A stretch of DNA of 64,000 nucleotides, taken from Pollenia angustigena (lineage: Eukaryota > Arthropoda > Insecta > Diptera > Polleniidae). This document shows, in pieces, positions 1-11,803 of the stretch. Numbering within the stretch: the first letter of the stretch is position 1; every line of letters begins with the position of its first letter. The notes under the pieces are model-generated. The model saw only the letters and a list, made by a program, of their open reading frames with translations, had not been told where the DNA came from and made no database searches. The stretch is taken from positions 225,307,803 through 225,371,802 of the forward strand of contig OV884059.1 in the NCBI GenBank assembly GCA_930367215.1, read 5' to 3'. The position numbers and the translations under genes are program-made.

Positions 1-59
1 AAGCCTTAGTAAATGCAATATTAATGTATGTATGTGTAATATAAATCAAAATTCTATTC

Positions 60-1835
60 GATAATTTTTGACGAAAGCACGGATTTGTCGGGGAAAATCC
101 AGATTTCCTTATCTTTAAGATATTTCAACATACAACAAAAAATTTTAAGGGAAGAATTTATTGGCTTTGTTGTAAACGCATTTGAAGAGGCTTCAAAAGA
201 TATTGGTGACGTTGATGTGTCAATTGATGCGAAGGCACTATCATCAATAGTTCTAAGCTTTGACAAATTTTGGTCTTGACTTAAAAAATTGTGTAGGAGA
301 TGGAACAGATGGGTGTCCTCTGATGTCAGCAGAAAGTGGAGCTGTTCAAAATTTCTGGAAAGCGACAAATGCGAAACAAACGCCTTGCTGTTCCCATAAA
401 TCGAACAACTCAATTTCTAAAAGTAATAAAGTGCCATAAATCATTTGTTAAAGAAACTACAAAAAGGAAAGGTAGTAAATCTACCTTTATATTAAGGAAC
501 TCATTTAGTACTTTTAAATTTATTTGCGGAATATACATATAAAAAGTGATACCTATTGTAACACAGCCACTTAGTATCATTTTACAAAAGCAAGATATGA
601 TCTTCAAAAAGGATCAAGCCTTATCAAAATTTTCATCATGTGTCTTGAAGAAATAATGAATAAAGCCGAAGAACAATTTAAAACGATTTTTGAAAAAGTT
701 AAAGTTATTTGCGTTCAAATCGAGGTTCCTATCGAAAAGACAAGATTTGAACGAAATAATCACATACAAAATGTTGAAGATTACTACCGAGTTGTAGGTT
801 ACACTCCTCTTATTGAATATATTTTAGAAGATCTCATAACAACTTTCCCAATAGATATTCCAAATGTATTGAAGTTACCTAAACTTCTACCTCAAAGTGC
901 AATCAAGGTATATACAGTTACAAAACTTTTAAAACCACAACTATCTGATGAGCTGGTTATATTTGATTACAGAGATAAATACCTAGCCAGTAAAAAATGT
1001 GCTCTAAAAGGAGCAGGTTTTACGTATTAATTCATACCTCAAATCGCTTCAAACCTGCTGATATTTGTATGGGGTGTTCCCGGTTTGGAGGACTATTTTC
1101 TGCTGACAATAAGCGCTTTTTTTAATATGCAAGCAAAGCACTCCTAAAGAGCTTTTTTAAGGGCTAACTATATAAACATATCTCAGTAAAAAAAAAAATC
1201 GAGTTTTTTGAAGCACTTAAGAAAAAAAGCGCATAATCGAACGCTTCAATAAAAGATCTCTAATACGGCAGTAAATGACAAAGAATAAAATATACAAAAA
1301 AGCTGCTATTTTTGTGCTGACAACAAAGAAGGTTTTAAAGCGAAAAGAATATAATGGTTTACGAAAATGATTAAAAATGTCATTTAAACAAGTAAAAGCA
1401 AAACATTAATGAATATGTTTACATAGTATAGTATCGCTTTAAAACCTTCTTCGTTGTCAGCACTAAAATAGCAGCTATTTTGTATATTTTATTCTTTATC
1501 ATTTACTGCTGTATTAGAGCTCTTTTATTGAAGCGCTCGATTATCCGCTTTTTCTCTTAAGTGCTTCAAAAAACTCGAATTTTTTTTACAGGGTACTAAG
1601 ATCTAAACTTGAGCCTGCTCTATCAGCTAACTTTGTAGATGCTTTAATAAACTGTGATGAAGATATCTACCCAAATCTAAGAAAAATATTTCAAATTTTC
1701 GTTTCAATGCTCGTCAGTAAAGCTACGAGCAGGGGGTCATTTCCTACCCTTCGTCGAATAAAAACATGGACGGATCAACAATGACAGAAGATAAACTATA
1801 CTGTCTAAATTTGACTCACAAGGAAATCATAAATT
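60..1835 (+). pseudogene. hAT transposase remnant (DUF4371 / hAT C-terminal dimerisation type)
   Basis: Translation in several frames gives, in order, blocks typical of ZMYM1/THAP12-like hAT transposases: FDESTDLSGK near 70-100, GDGTDGCPLMSAESGAVQ near 290-345, an open stretch of 130 codons at 638-1030, and the hAT dimerisation signature GSFPTLRRIKTW at about 1734-1770. In the family these form the RNase H-like catalytic domain and the C-terminal dimerisation region. The frame is broken near 277, around 1030 and near 1775, and a foldback element lies at 1185-1592, so no transposase can be made. The N-terminal part is missing or lies left of the window. Family assignment is from motif recall; the order and spacing make it secure at superfamily level. 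Confidence 0.75.
1185..1592. mobile_element. Foldback element with ~150-bp inverted arms
   Basis: Bases 1185-1334 are the reverse complement of about 1433-1592 with few mismatches, separated by about 100 bp. The tips read CAGTAAAAAAA on the left and, complemented, CTGTAAAAAAA on the right. It has no ORF. It lies between two recognisable blocks of the hAT transposase remnant, so it inserted there. I could not settle a target-site duplication, so the superfamily is open. Confidence 0.75.
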
Positions 1836-1859
1836 GCTTATTTAAAAAAATTAATGTAT

Positions 1860-2896
1860 ATTGAACTGATCTTATATTTTATTTAACCTTTTTTTTAAGT
1901 TTTTTTAATTAGGGTAATGACTTTTTTTGGACAAAATTTCTTCATCCCACCACGCGATGGGCATTATATATTGTACATTTATTGTTTATAGATGCCATAT
2001 ATTTTAGCCCCAATATTCATAAATGATTATAAAATTTAATAAACGTTTATTAAGGAAAATTTTCATAGAAAATTTGGTTTTCAAGCCTTTATTAAATTTA
2101 AAATATTTTTCTGAATACAGGCATAAATACAAGCAACTGTATAACAAAAATGTAAAGCTATTTTTTTGGGTTTAATGAAATAAATTTAAGTTTAAAGTGC
2201 GAGTTGATTTACATAATGGACAAATATCTTGTGCAACTTTATTAGCTCGTTCCGCGAATATATCACTACGCTGCTGAAAATTATCACTGTTTCATTTCAT
2301 ATATCCGCCAAACAACTCATCTATCACAACATCTATCATTTGCCATTAAAATTTAGTTTATAAAAAACCGCGAAATAGAGTCGCGATTTTTTTGCACCCT
2401 TCTTCCGTACAAATAGTAAGATCTTGTTATATTCATGAAATTATTAGAAAATACTTAAAATTTTGTAATTAAATGTTAATTTTGTTTAGTAAGGAGACAA
2501 ATTGAAATTCAAAACTTTATCGCGTTTGGTGCGGAAACTTTCTTCACGATCGAGAAAAATACATAATTTCTTAATATTTTTTCACGGTCTATACGGCTAT
2601 GCGATGAAGAATTTGATATTTGCAAAAATTGCAAAAAGTACTAAACCTAATACACATATTGTTTTTAATAAACTTTTAAAAACTAATTTTTTACTTTTTT
2701 GTATCATACAAAATCCCCCCCTAAGGCTCAAGCTGCATCCGCGCCTGGGAGGGACAGTGTATAAAACAATTTATAATTACTATTTGTTTATTTATAGTTA
2801 AACTTATTGTTAAACATGTAATTTGGATTAAATAAATGTTAAAAAAATAAAAAAAAATTTGCAAATGTGCCCTTTAGATATACCCTTTCCACATCT
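1860..2896. other. AT-rich DNA, no gene recognised
   Basis: A 99-codon open frame at 2502-2801 has no recognisable domain and AT-driven composition. No terminal repeats or RNA gene are visible. It may hold the non-coding end of the hAT to its left. Confidence 0.5.
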
Positions 2897-2904
2897 GCTG
2901 GAGG

Positions 2905-3931
2905 TACCAGATAAATTTGTGAGGAAATCGTAAATTTCCTGAGAAAAAATAAAAAAATCGTCTTTCACGTTTCAAAATATCGTCAAAAAAAATCGGACAA
3001 CTTAAAATTTAGTTTTTTTTTAAACTTATTTTTGGTCGATTTAAAAAAAAAGCATTCAAACAAAAACATAATTACTTCATACCCAGCTAGCATTTTTAAT
3101 TGTTTAAAAGATACTGGGATTATCATGATGAGCGTCTTTGATCGTCGATGATCGCTTTTTTTAATCGTAGAAGATTCCTCAAACGGAAAAACATAACACG
3201 ACAGCGAAAGACGCTTCTTCAATCGTTGTGGGAATCGTGTAAGACGTGGGTAAAGATTATCTAAAGAGTGTTTCATGTCAAGAATCGTATATATCATGTA
3301 GATATTATCTTGCAACTCGTGAAATGATCGCCGTATAATTATGAAAATATGATTTATACACAGAGTCGTAAAAGGTTTATCCAACGATGGTTTGACGAAA
3401 GATAAACAAAGTGTAACATTGCGGTTTTTGTACCCAGAAAATAATCATTTAAAGATTTACTTAAAACTTGCATATTACAACCGTACCCAAACAAAAGCGG
3501 CACGCCCTTTGTTTTTTTGAATAGAGAGGCCTCAACGCTTTGCAATTGAAGGAACCGATTTTGACAGCTCGTTTAATAGTGAAGTTTGCCGCTTTTGTTA
3601 ATTAATAATGGCAATTTAGCTATTTTTTGTGGGTTTTATTAAACAAGAAAGATATCACTACTGTTCGTGATAACATTGACGCTCTTGCTTATGTATTGCA
3701 TATCATATCATATCATATCCGCCTTCCGCTCTTGTAAAGCTACGGCTGTTAAACATTCCAAGATCAAAAAACGAACGTATTAGAAAATTTAATTTTTTAT
3801 TCAGGCTTTGGAGACTAAAAAAATCGTCACTTTTTAGAAAAAAATCATCAAATCGGCACTTTGCTAATTTCCGAACAAAAAATCGTCAAAAGGACGATAA
3901 ATCGTCAAATTTGGCAGCCCTAGCAGCCCTG
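2905..3931. mobile_element. Short hAT-like element, copy 1 (tip CAGGGCTGCC family)
   Basis: The element is flanked by a perfect 8-bp direct repeat GCTGGAGG (2897-2904 and 3932-3939), the hAT length. It matches 26609-28046 along its whole length. The right end carries GGCAGCCCTG; the left tip has lost about 8 bp compared with the other copy, and the right tip has a short extra AGCAGCCCT. Repeated AATCGTC motifs lie near both ends. The interior has no transposase, so it is non-autonomous or a relic. Confidence 0.85.
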
Positions 3932-3939
3932 GCTGGAGG

Positions 3940-4785
3940 GTATAAAAAGGAAATACAAATCAAATACTAAATGGTTGGCTGCATTCAGTTGCATTAATTG
4001 CATTTTATACAGACAGTTTGGGAAATATTGTTTTCTTTACATCTTTCAACCAACACACAGATGCACCAAATTCATGTAAATATATTCATTTATGTTTTTT
4101 ACATACACACTTACATATGTACATACACTTATATTCTAGTCATATATAAATCTTCAGCAAATGAATTACAACTTTAATTCAATTGTTTGAATGAATCTGC
4201 GTTTGAATATGCGTCTCTGTTTGTGTTGAAATTTTCAAACTTTTTGTATGAAAAATAATTTTTAATTGGTATTTTCATTCAAAAAAACTTGCAAAACTTT
4301 TCTTTTCCTGCAAAAAAAAAAAAATTTTACAATGAGAAATGTATAAACAAATTGAGAATACTTGAAAACGTAGATAAAACTCATAGTTTTTTAATGAATG
4401 GACAAATAAATAAAAGAAACTGAGATGGGATGTTTTAAAAAGTAAAATAATTCATTTAAATTTCCGCATAATTAATAGATATTAGAAATACTTTGTTATT
4501 CTGAAGCAAAGTTTTTCCAGAGTAAAAGTTTCGAAGAAATTTGGAAACTGGCAAAACCAAAAGATCTAAAATAAATAATATGCAGTAAATATTGTTAAGA
4601 ATTGTAAATGTTTTAAGCAGTGTTAAAATTGCTTGCTTTAAAATAGCAACAGCACCGAAATTTTTGCTTTGTTTACATTTTTTGCTGCAAATTAAAAAAC
4701 TGTATTTTTCAATGCCTTTTATTACTTTGATAGAGAGTAAGCAAAAGCAAAAGCAGAAAAAGAGAGAGTAAATAATTTTTTTAGT
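3940..4785. other. AT-rich DNA with TACATA/CATATG runs, no gene recognised
   Basis: Only short AT-rich and TACATA-type simple motifs are visible. A TATAAAAAGG at about 3941 lies beside the hAT duplication, but nothing downstream looks coding. Confidence 0.5.
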
Positions 4786-4793
4786 CTCGCTAT

Positions 4794-5827
4794 CAGCGTT
4801 ACCGTTGTGATACTAAAGTATCAATTTGACCCTTTTTCGACGGTGTTGATACCTTTTATGACCCTTTTTTTATATTATACTTTTGTATCATTATCACCTA
4901 TTTTGTGACACTTTTTGACCCTTTCATGGAAATAGCTCTCACATTTTGTTTTTTGTCAACACTGCGGAACAGAAGTGCTAAACAAATGTTTTCGAAATAA
5001 GCATTGCTTGATATGGAACAGACTTAAAGTATAAACTTACAATTCCATGCTTTCTTCTCCTTGATTTTTGATAGTAAAGTACAATTTCCCTAAAAGCAAA
5101 CATAACTCATATAAATATTTGTTATTTTTTACGGTGGTTGCTTTTCAAAACAAAAATTTTACATTTTATTAAAAAAATGCAATTTGGTGTTTTGCTCTCT
5201 TAAAGAGTAGCATGTTTTATTCAAAAAAATTCGCCCTTAATAATGGCAAAAGGTATTGAGCTTTTCGCCTTCTTTTGAATCGACAGTGTTGAGAGTGCCC
5301 TAACAGGAATGAAAACAAGAGGTAAAAATTGCTAAATTAGCGGAAATTCCCATGTATTTGGTAACAACGGTATGATAGAAAAGTCTTATATTTATTAAAA
5401 ATTGTAAAAGCTTTAAAAAATCTGACACAGGAAAAAAATCGCTTAAATCGAGAAAATGGTTACAATTTGCGAACGATTGCAAAATTAAAAACAAACACTA
5501 ACATTTTTTGACATCACTAAATCGGAAAATTACATAAAAAATATTAAAAAATTAGCTATGTATGATAAAGAATAAACATTTTGTCAGGTGTTTAAAATAG
5601 GACAGAGCATTCCATAAAAAAATTAAGTTTTTTGAGCTCTTCCTACCTGAAATATTATTTGTTTGCTTGCTTATAAAAAAACTTGATCTTATTATGTTCA
5701 TTAAAATGGGAAATACTGCTAATAAAAAACTTGACCCTTTTTTTATTGAAATACCCTTGTTTTGACCCCTTTTTCTGGAAAATACCCTTTTTGTGACCCT
5801 TTTCGAAAATTTCCAACGTTAACCCTG
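4794..5827. mobile_element. Short hAT element, copy 1 (tip CAGCGTTACC family)
   Basis: A perfect 8-bp duplication CTCGCTAT flanks it (4786-4793 and 5828-5835). Tips are CAGCGTTACCGTT and, complemented, CAGGGTTAACGTT. Its sub-ends carry several TTGACCCTTTTT motifs, all on the same strand, and a short palindrome GATACTAAAGTATC. It has no coding capacity. The related copy at 60112-61307 has the same layout with altered motifs. Part of its interior (about 5155-5250) resembles one arm of the hairpin at 24160-24330. Confidence 0.9.
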
Positions 5828-6097
5828 CTCGCTATGTGTATGTTCTTTGCTTAGTCCCAATTCACACGTTGCAAGTCTGAAGGCCATGTCAGATAAAACT
5901 TTTGCTTCGCTTTGCGTTAGAGATTCGCTTTGACATCTAAGATAAAATATACATACTTATACGTAAGATGTCACATAAAGTACTTTTAACGCAGAGCGAA
6001 GCGAAAAGTTAAGCAACTCTCATCTTTTTGCGTGCTTTGACAATCTACTAGTATACATTTTTTTTTGTTTATTTTTTTTTAATACACAATGCGTGAG

Positions 6098-7539
6098 CAG
6101 AGACCTGCGCCGAAGCGGCTTAGCCGCCTGTTAGCCAGCCGCCGATGAAGATATTTGTAGCCACCGCCGCCGAAAATTCTTCGGCTAAAAATCGGCTGCA
6201 GCTTAGCCACCGATTACTTTATAAATAATTTTTATTCTCTTTTTTTAACACCTTGCCACATTCTTTTTTGTTTGTCTATTCTTAAAAAGTGCAACTCTTA
6301 TGGTCATTTTCTCATTAGGCGATTATCTTTTTTCCCAACGAAAAACTGCACATTAAAGAAATTTGGTTTTCTCAATGTCTCATTTGCTTCGTTTTAATCG
6401 CAAAGCTAACCGGCACTCATCTGCCAATTATTTATTTTCCTTTTATTTGCCGTACAGATAAATTCAATCAGCTGACTCCCATCTTTTACATGTATTTTGA
6501 GTGGCGTTGCCAGCTGAAAACTTTGTTTTTTGTCGGTATATTGAGAAACCCAAAATCGTTAACGGACAGTTTATCGGTCCAATAAATTTATGTTGACATT
6601 AAGTAACAGACAGTTTGTCGATACATTGAGAAAATGGCCATTAGTATCTTGTTTATAAAGCACCAAAATTTCATCAGAATTTTCAAAATAACGACATATA
6701 GGAAAATGGGTGAACACTGGTGCAATTGTTGATTATTTTTTGTGATAACTATTCAGTGTATTTTTCCGCCGAAAAGTTTTAGCTCTGTAAAAATTTGACC
6801 AAATCACTTTTGTTAAACAGCCTTAAGTGTTGATTGTTTTTAAAACTCAATATGTGGGAGAATAACAAAATTACAGATTTTTTAAAGCATCAAAAGTAAT
6901 GGAGGATGAAATTGAATCCAGCGGTACGGTTGCCGAGATCAGCGAGTTCAATTCAGATTTCGTGCATTACGAAAATATGCTTAACAAGAAAAGTGAATTT
7001 AAGAGTAAAACGCAAATATGTTTGTTTGCGTCACTACTGACGTATTCATGTACGCGGTCAACACACCACGACTAGCCTTCAACGTGGTCGAAATTTTGGT
7101 GTGTACTGTATCACATTTTGTCCTTTTTTAAAAGACCGTTTTCAAGCCGAACAAAGATAAATAAAAGTTCTAAAAACAGATGGTGTGTTTTATTATAACT
7201 GTTTTATATGTAAAAATGTTAAATTTTGTACCTCTGGAATAGCTAATTATTCAATTAATGTCTGATTTCCTGTGTCATTGAAAACATGTGATTCTTGTTT
7301 AAACAAAAACATATTTTTTTCTCAATGGGTAGTGAATTATAGAATGAAAAATGGCTTAAATTGTTTGTTTTAATATAAGCATATACAAATATGTTTGCAC
7401 AAATGTACATACATATAATTTTAATATACATATCCCATCGGCTGACAGCCACATCGGCTAACAGCCGGAGCGATCCGCCGCCGAGCATTTTTTTGCGTCA
7501 GCCGCCGCCGCCGATGAAATCCCACGGCGCAGGTCTCTG
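6098..7539. mobile_element. hAT element (tip CAGAGACCTGCGCCG)
   Basis: A perfect 8-bp duplication TGCGTGAG (6090-6097 and 7540-7547) flanks perfectly inverted 15-bp tips CAGAGACCTGCGCCG. Both ends are GC-rich, with clusters of GCCGCC and CGGCTAA/TTAGCCG motifs that stand out against AT-rich DNA; such subterminal clusters are usual transposase-binding sites in hAT elements. The interior is AT-rich with no recognisable transposase. It is nested in the TTA element 5854-7773. Confidence 0.88.
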
Positions 7540-7650
7540 TGCGTGAGTGTTGTCAAAGTGTTTATTGTGACATACACCTTTTGCGTTATGCTTTTCAGTC
7601 AAAGTTAGAAACGTCACGCAAAGCAATGAAGTTTTATCTGACATGGCCTT

Positions 7651-7748
7651 TATTGATCAGCTTGCTAATTTATAACGAGAGTGACGAGAGGAAAAGAAAC
7701 GTGTCTCTCTCACTATCTCTCGCCTATAAGATAGCAAGTTGATCAATA
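7651..7748. repeat. 98-bp palindromic insertion
   Basis: The arms begin TATTGATCAGCTTGC and end GCAAGTTGATCAATA. The opposite arm of the host element (near 5875-5890) lacks it, which gives a natural empty site: the host reads ...GGCCTT then AGACTTGC. It is probably a tiny MITE. Confidence 0.6.
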
Positions 7749-7776
7749 AGACTTGCAACGTGTGAATTGGCACTTA

Positions 7777-8133
7777 ATCAGTCAGCAACGCAACAACTTA
7801 AGTAAGTAATAAATTTTGTTCAAGTTTTTTTTTGGCTTTTCATGCGCTTAAAGTCAGCAAGTAAACTTCTTTGCTGTTGCTGGCTGGCACTTCATACATA
7901 TATTTTGAATATTTTGAATTTCTTAGTATTTTTGCAGAAAGAATGTTTAAAGATCATTACCGTTAGATGTTGTTTTTGTGAAAAAACTAATTTTTGTTCT
8001 TTTATTTAGTGAGTTACGCAAAATCATATTTTTAGGTACCTATTTCTTTAATGTTTTTAGCCTACCTATGTTTTCTCAATAAATACGAAAATACATATGT
8101 ATGTACATATGAAAATAAATAAAACTTCACATG
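7777..8133. other. AT-rich spacer, nothing recognised
   Basis: No ORF with a domain, no repeat ends and no RNA gene seen. Confidence 0.4.
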
Positions 8134-8136
8134 TTA

Positions 8137-8649
8137 AGCCTAGTACCTACTCTGTTCAAATTTGTGAAAAATGTTGAGCAACATTAATTATTTCACACGA
8201 AAATTTTGACATGTATCAATGTTACCTATCATGCGAGTTTGTACAATTTGCCGATTTTATTCCTGCAAAGTATGCGACATTGTTTTGCGTATGTAAACAA
8301 ACATCACATGTATTTTACTAAAAATAATTTTTTTTTAATAAAAAATTTAATAAAAAAGAAAGTAAATATGGATAAAAAACTGTTGCCGGTTGTGTTATAT
8401 AAATTTTTTATTTCTTATTAAATAATCAGTTCATCCTTTTTTGCTTTTGCTTAAAATTCTACGTGAAATAAGTGCAGCTTACTTTATTTCGCAGTTTAAA
8501 AAATATGTTGCCAGAAACATTTCGGAACTTTTTCACAAAATGAACAGAGTACAACTCTATCAACATTATTTCATAGATATTCCGCACAAGTTTTTTTCAT
8601 ATGCGTTTTGACAGCATTTCACGTGAAAAGTTGAACAGAGTACCAGGCT
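8137..8649. mobile_element. MITE with TTA duplication (tip AGCCTRGTAC)
   Basis: TTA flanks it at 8134-8136 and 8650-8652. The tips are AGCCTAGTACC on the left and, complemented, AGCCTGGTACTCTGTTC on the right, and AACAGAGTAC recurs internally near 8547. The 71-codon open frame inside it is AT-driven and has no domain. The duplication suggests a PIF/Harbinger-type MITE. Confidence 0.7.
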
Positions 8650-8652
8650 TTA

Positions 8653-8955
8653 GATTAAAAACTCTATCACTTTTAAACATACATATGTATGTGAGCAAAT
8701 TTTACACATAGCTTGGTCATTATCAAAATAAAAATATTTTTCAATTATTCGTCGATTTACACGCGGCGCCATAATTCTTAGTTCTTACCGTCAAAGATTT
8801 TTTCAAAAAAAATTTCTGCAACAGCAAGCAACAGCGATCAAGTCAAAAAAATGTTAAACAGCCAGCCAAGCAACTACATAAAAAAAAAAAACAAAAACAT
8901 ATTACTTACAGCAACAGCATTTTTTTTTTTAGTGGTTGCTTGACTGAATGTTTAA
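8653..8955. other. AT-rich spacer left of the LTR element
   Basis: Poly-A and poly-T runs only; no gene recognised. Confidence 0.4.
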
Positions 8956-8959
8956 ACTT

Positions 8960-9863
8960 TGTGACGACCAAAAGTCGGAGCCCTCGTTTTTGAGTCACAT
9001 GCCCTAGACCACACCACCACACCAGACCAATCCGGCCAAAGATGAATCATAATTATTTGAATTTATTGTTATATTTTGTGTTACACCGTATTGCATAGCT
9101 TATATTATCCTTGAGTGAATGAATTCATATTATGTTTAACTTAATTTTCTTGCTACAGTGAATTCTATAATTTATATTATCTTCGTGCTTTAATTATTTT
9201 GTATTAAATAAGAATTAATTTATGTACTAATTTTGAAATTAACGGACCGATGGCTTCCGCCATCTGTTGGCAAGTAGGAAACGACAACATACAATTTTGA
9301 GCAACTATGATAAATAATTATTGTAGTATGTGTGTGTAAATGTACGCCGGCAAACAGTATAAAAGCGGAGTACGTACCATCAAGCAGTGAGTCAGTCGGC
9401 AGCCGGCAAACAGGTAGGATCTTGTTTAGCTGTGAGAAGTTATACTTCTATAGCTAAATAATATCTCGTTATTATCGAAGAGAGGTTATACCTCTTTCGT
9501 GAAATACAACTTGTTGTCGGTAAAGATAGCAAGACAAGAGAACAGCGGTGTAGACTAAATTCTCTTGACTTGCCGTCTGCTTCTCCCTTGGCTACGTGTT
9601 CCTCTCTGTCACAGACGGCGTGTCTGTCACATCGCTGACCTCGTGTGCGTTGTCGGTTCCGTCATTAGTTATATTTAATTTATCGACTATTGTACTAACT
9701 TACGAAACTAAGGGAAATAAATAAACTAAGCGTACGGTTTATAACGTTTTGTGAAAAGAGCGAGTCCGGTGTTTCATTTCTCTGGTCATTAAATAAATTT
9801 TTGTAACGAACCCTGGGAGCCGCGAGCTCTACCCCAGCATAAGGTGGAAAACACGTCGTTACA
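8960..9863 (+). repeat. 5' LTR
   Basis: 904 bp from TGTGACG to GTTACA, repeated at 11804-12707. It holds a TATA box, an initiator-like TCAGTC and AATAAA signals near 9717 and 9786. Confidence 0.93.
9358..9397 (+). promoter_or_regulatory. LTR core promoter: TATA box and initiator
   Basis: TATAAAAG at 9358-9365 is followed 34 bp downstream by TCAGTCGG (about 9392), which fits the insect initiator TCAGT. Transcription is therefore inferred to start near 9393. The same pair lies in the 3' LTR from 12202. Confidence 0.65.
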
Positions 9864-9864
9864 A

Positions 9865-9882
9865 TGGCGCCCGAGCAGGGAC
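9865..9882 (+). promoter_or_regulatory. Primer binding site, tRNA-Lys type
   Basis: TGGCGCCCGAGCAGGGAC starts one base after the 5' LTR. It is complementary, with one mismatch, to the 3' end of a tRNA-Lys(UUU) of the kind used by several gypsy elements and lentiviruses. Confidence 0.8.
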
Positions 9883-10426
9883 GTTAGCAGCGAAGCTGTA
9901 CTAATCGTCTCAGACCAGAGAAACCACACTCTCGACTCTTGTACGGGAAAGAGAAAAAGAAGTTGAAAAAAAAGAATGGAAAAAATAATTTAAATTGATA
10001 GACTGAACTCGAAGAAAAAAATGAAAATTAATTCTGTGCGGTAATATGATAAGAAAAACATACTTACGGTATATTAAAAAAAAAAAAAATATTTTTAAAA
10101 CATGTAACAAAAATACGTAGAGAAAAAATCAACTAGTTAGTAAGATGAAAAAAAATAACGGGAAGAACTTGAAAAAAATACCGCGAGAACTGTTATAACC
10201 CACGTGGGACAAAAACAATTTCGAATTTCGTAACAAGAAGAAGACAAAAAATAACGGTCGAACAAACCTTCTGCGTGTACAATTAATCGACGCGTAATAA
10301 AAAAAAAAAAAAAACAACTTCTAAATCTCGTAGCGCGAAGAAGATCGAAAGTAACGGGAGTAAAAAACCATTTTCTTAAAATCGGGAAAGAATTAAACGA
10401 TAATTAAAAAAAAGAAGACTGAAATA

Positions 10427-10780
10427 GTGAGTTCCAGGTTCCTCAACAGCCTGATTCGTCACAGTAAAATGTTGTGGACATCATGGGTGTACTCCCTTAA
10501 GACGGAAGAATTGCTATCCTGCCTGAAGGAGTTCCAACTGGACCGGCAATGTGTAGGAGTTAAGAAAGCGATGGGCCAAATTTGTAAGCAGTGTCACCAG
10601 CATCACCTTTAACACAACCAATGCAGTGAGTTCGTATCCGAGATTAAGTGAGTTATCTATGCCAACATATTAGTACTACGGGTAATTCTCCTATGTTCCT
10701 TACCCAGGGACGAGAAACTCGGCAAACGCAAAGATATTCTCCAATGTTCCCCACCAAGGACGAGAAACTCGTCAACTAAA
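10427..10780 (+). pseudogene. Gag N-terminal remnant (SAP-like)
   Basis: The frame around 10490-10590 contains SLKTEELLSCLKEFQLD, like the start of SAP-type Gag proteins of Ty3/gypsy elements. A stop follows at about 10610. Further on, a GGGACGAGAAACTCG-like phrase occurs twice about 50 bp apart (near 10707 and 10760). No capsid, zinc knuckle or pol domain follows. A gag remnant would fit cis packaging signals kept in a non-autonomous element; that is inference. Confidence 0.5.
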
Positions 10781-11164
10781 TGCTTTCTAAGATGAAGTCA
10801 CTGCTTTAATATGATAGCCTTATAATCCCCAACCGCATGAGTGGGCCCAAGAGCTGAAAGTGATTTCCACCATAAGAAGAAGAAAATAGAGGAGGACCCC
10901 AATACAGCAACAACGCTACTACAAGCTGCGGCGACGAGACTTGTATACAACCAACACTGGATATGAGAAGATAAGAACTGGCAATAGTCCAGCCCAATCA
11001 TGGCCCTAACGCCAACGGCATGGCTAGAAACAGTAAAATCTTCAGCCGGATGTTCAAGTACAAATACGTCTCCCTAACGACACGCAGCAAAATCATTTTC
11101 ATCGTCATATCCTCCACATCATTACCGACATCATCGTCATCCACTACCACTTCGTCATCTGAGG

Positions 11165-11465
11165 CCGCCGCACCCATCGCCAACGTCCCCAGGCTTTCAA
11201 TGCCAACCGTTGCCGCCACAGGCCGCCGCCGCCAAAAGTTGCCGCCGCCGCCTGACGCCGCATCCATCGCGTACATCCCCAGGCTTTCGCTGCCACCCGT
11301 TGCCGCCACAGGCCGCCGCCGCCAAAAGTTGCCGCCGCCGCCTGACGCCGCATCCATCGCGTACATCCCCAGGCTTTCGCTGCCACCCGTTGCCGACCGT
11401 TGATGCCGCAGGCCACCGCCGCCTGACGCCACACCCGTCGCCGACATCCCAGGCCTCAGCTGCCG
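11165..11465. repeat. 90-bp GC-rich tandem repeat inside the LTR element
   Basis: The phrase CAGGCTTTC recurs at 11190, 11280 and 11370, a period of exactly 90 bp (30 codons), about 2.5 units plus a degenerate one. The units are rich in GCCGCC. Because 90 is a multiple of three, long open frames appear on both strands (11020-11403 +, 10998-11492 -, and others). They have low-complexity products (Pro/Ala/Arg or Gly-rich), and I do not call any of them a gene. Confidence 0.85.
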
Positions 11466-11803
11466 TCCGTAGCCGTCTTCCGTTGTTGCCAAAGATCGCC
11501 GTTTTCATCCGACGGCGCCGCAACCCGCTAAGGCTGCAACCTGCCTATCCAGCAGTGGTTTGAAAAAAGACGAAAACCCTAGTGACGAGGAAGATCCTTA
11601 TATAGTGCAGTAGCAGTACTCATCATTGACCATTCATCCTCATCATCACCAACATCATCATTTTCACCGCCGCAATCATTAGCGTCACCCACACCTGCAA
11701 AATCACCAATCTCATCTTCACAGATCTCATCAACATCCTTAACTCCAGCCGCATCCAGGCCAGACAGGGCTTACATCTTTGTTTTGGGGAAAACCGGAGG
11801 CAA

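Larger units (their letters stand above)
5854..7773. mobile_element. PIF/Harbinger-like element with TTA duplication
   Basis: TTA flanks it at 5851-5853 and 7774-7776, the TWA duplication typical of PIF/Harbinger. Inverted tips read GTCCCAATTCACACG on the left and, complemented, GTGCCAATTCACACG on the right, and similarity continues inward through the stretch GGCCATGTCAGATAAAAC. The right arm is split by a 98-bp palindrome at 7651-7748, and the middle is occupied by a hAT at 6098-7539. No transposase is visible in what remains, so this was a short non-autonomous element of roughly 380 bp. Confidence 0.8.

Noticed and set aside
2502..2801. 99-codon plus-strand frame as a gene
   Set aside because: Composition is Lys/Phe/Leu/Ile-rich, as expected of AT-rich DNA, with no recognisable domain or gene signals.
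3941..3992. TATAAAAAGG plus TTCAGTT as a host core promoter
   Set aside because: Spacing of about 43 bp is too long, and nothing downstream is coding; it abuts a hAT duplication.
10998..11563. Five overlapping open frames of 96-164 codons as genes
   Set aside because: They come from a 90-bp GC-rich tandem repeat in codon phase; products are low-complexity on both strands.
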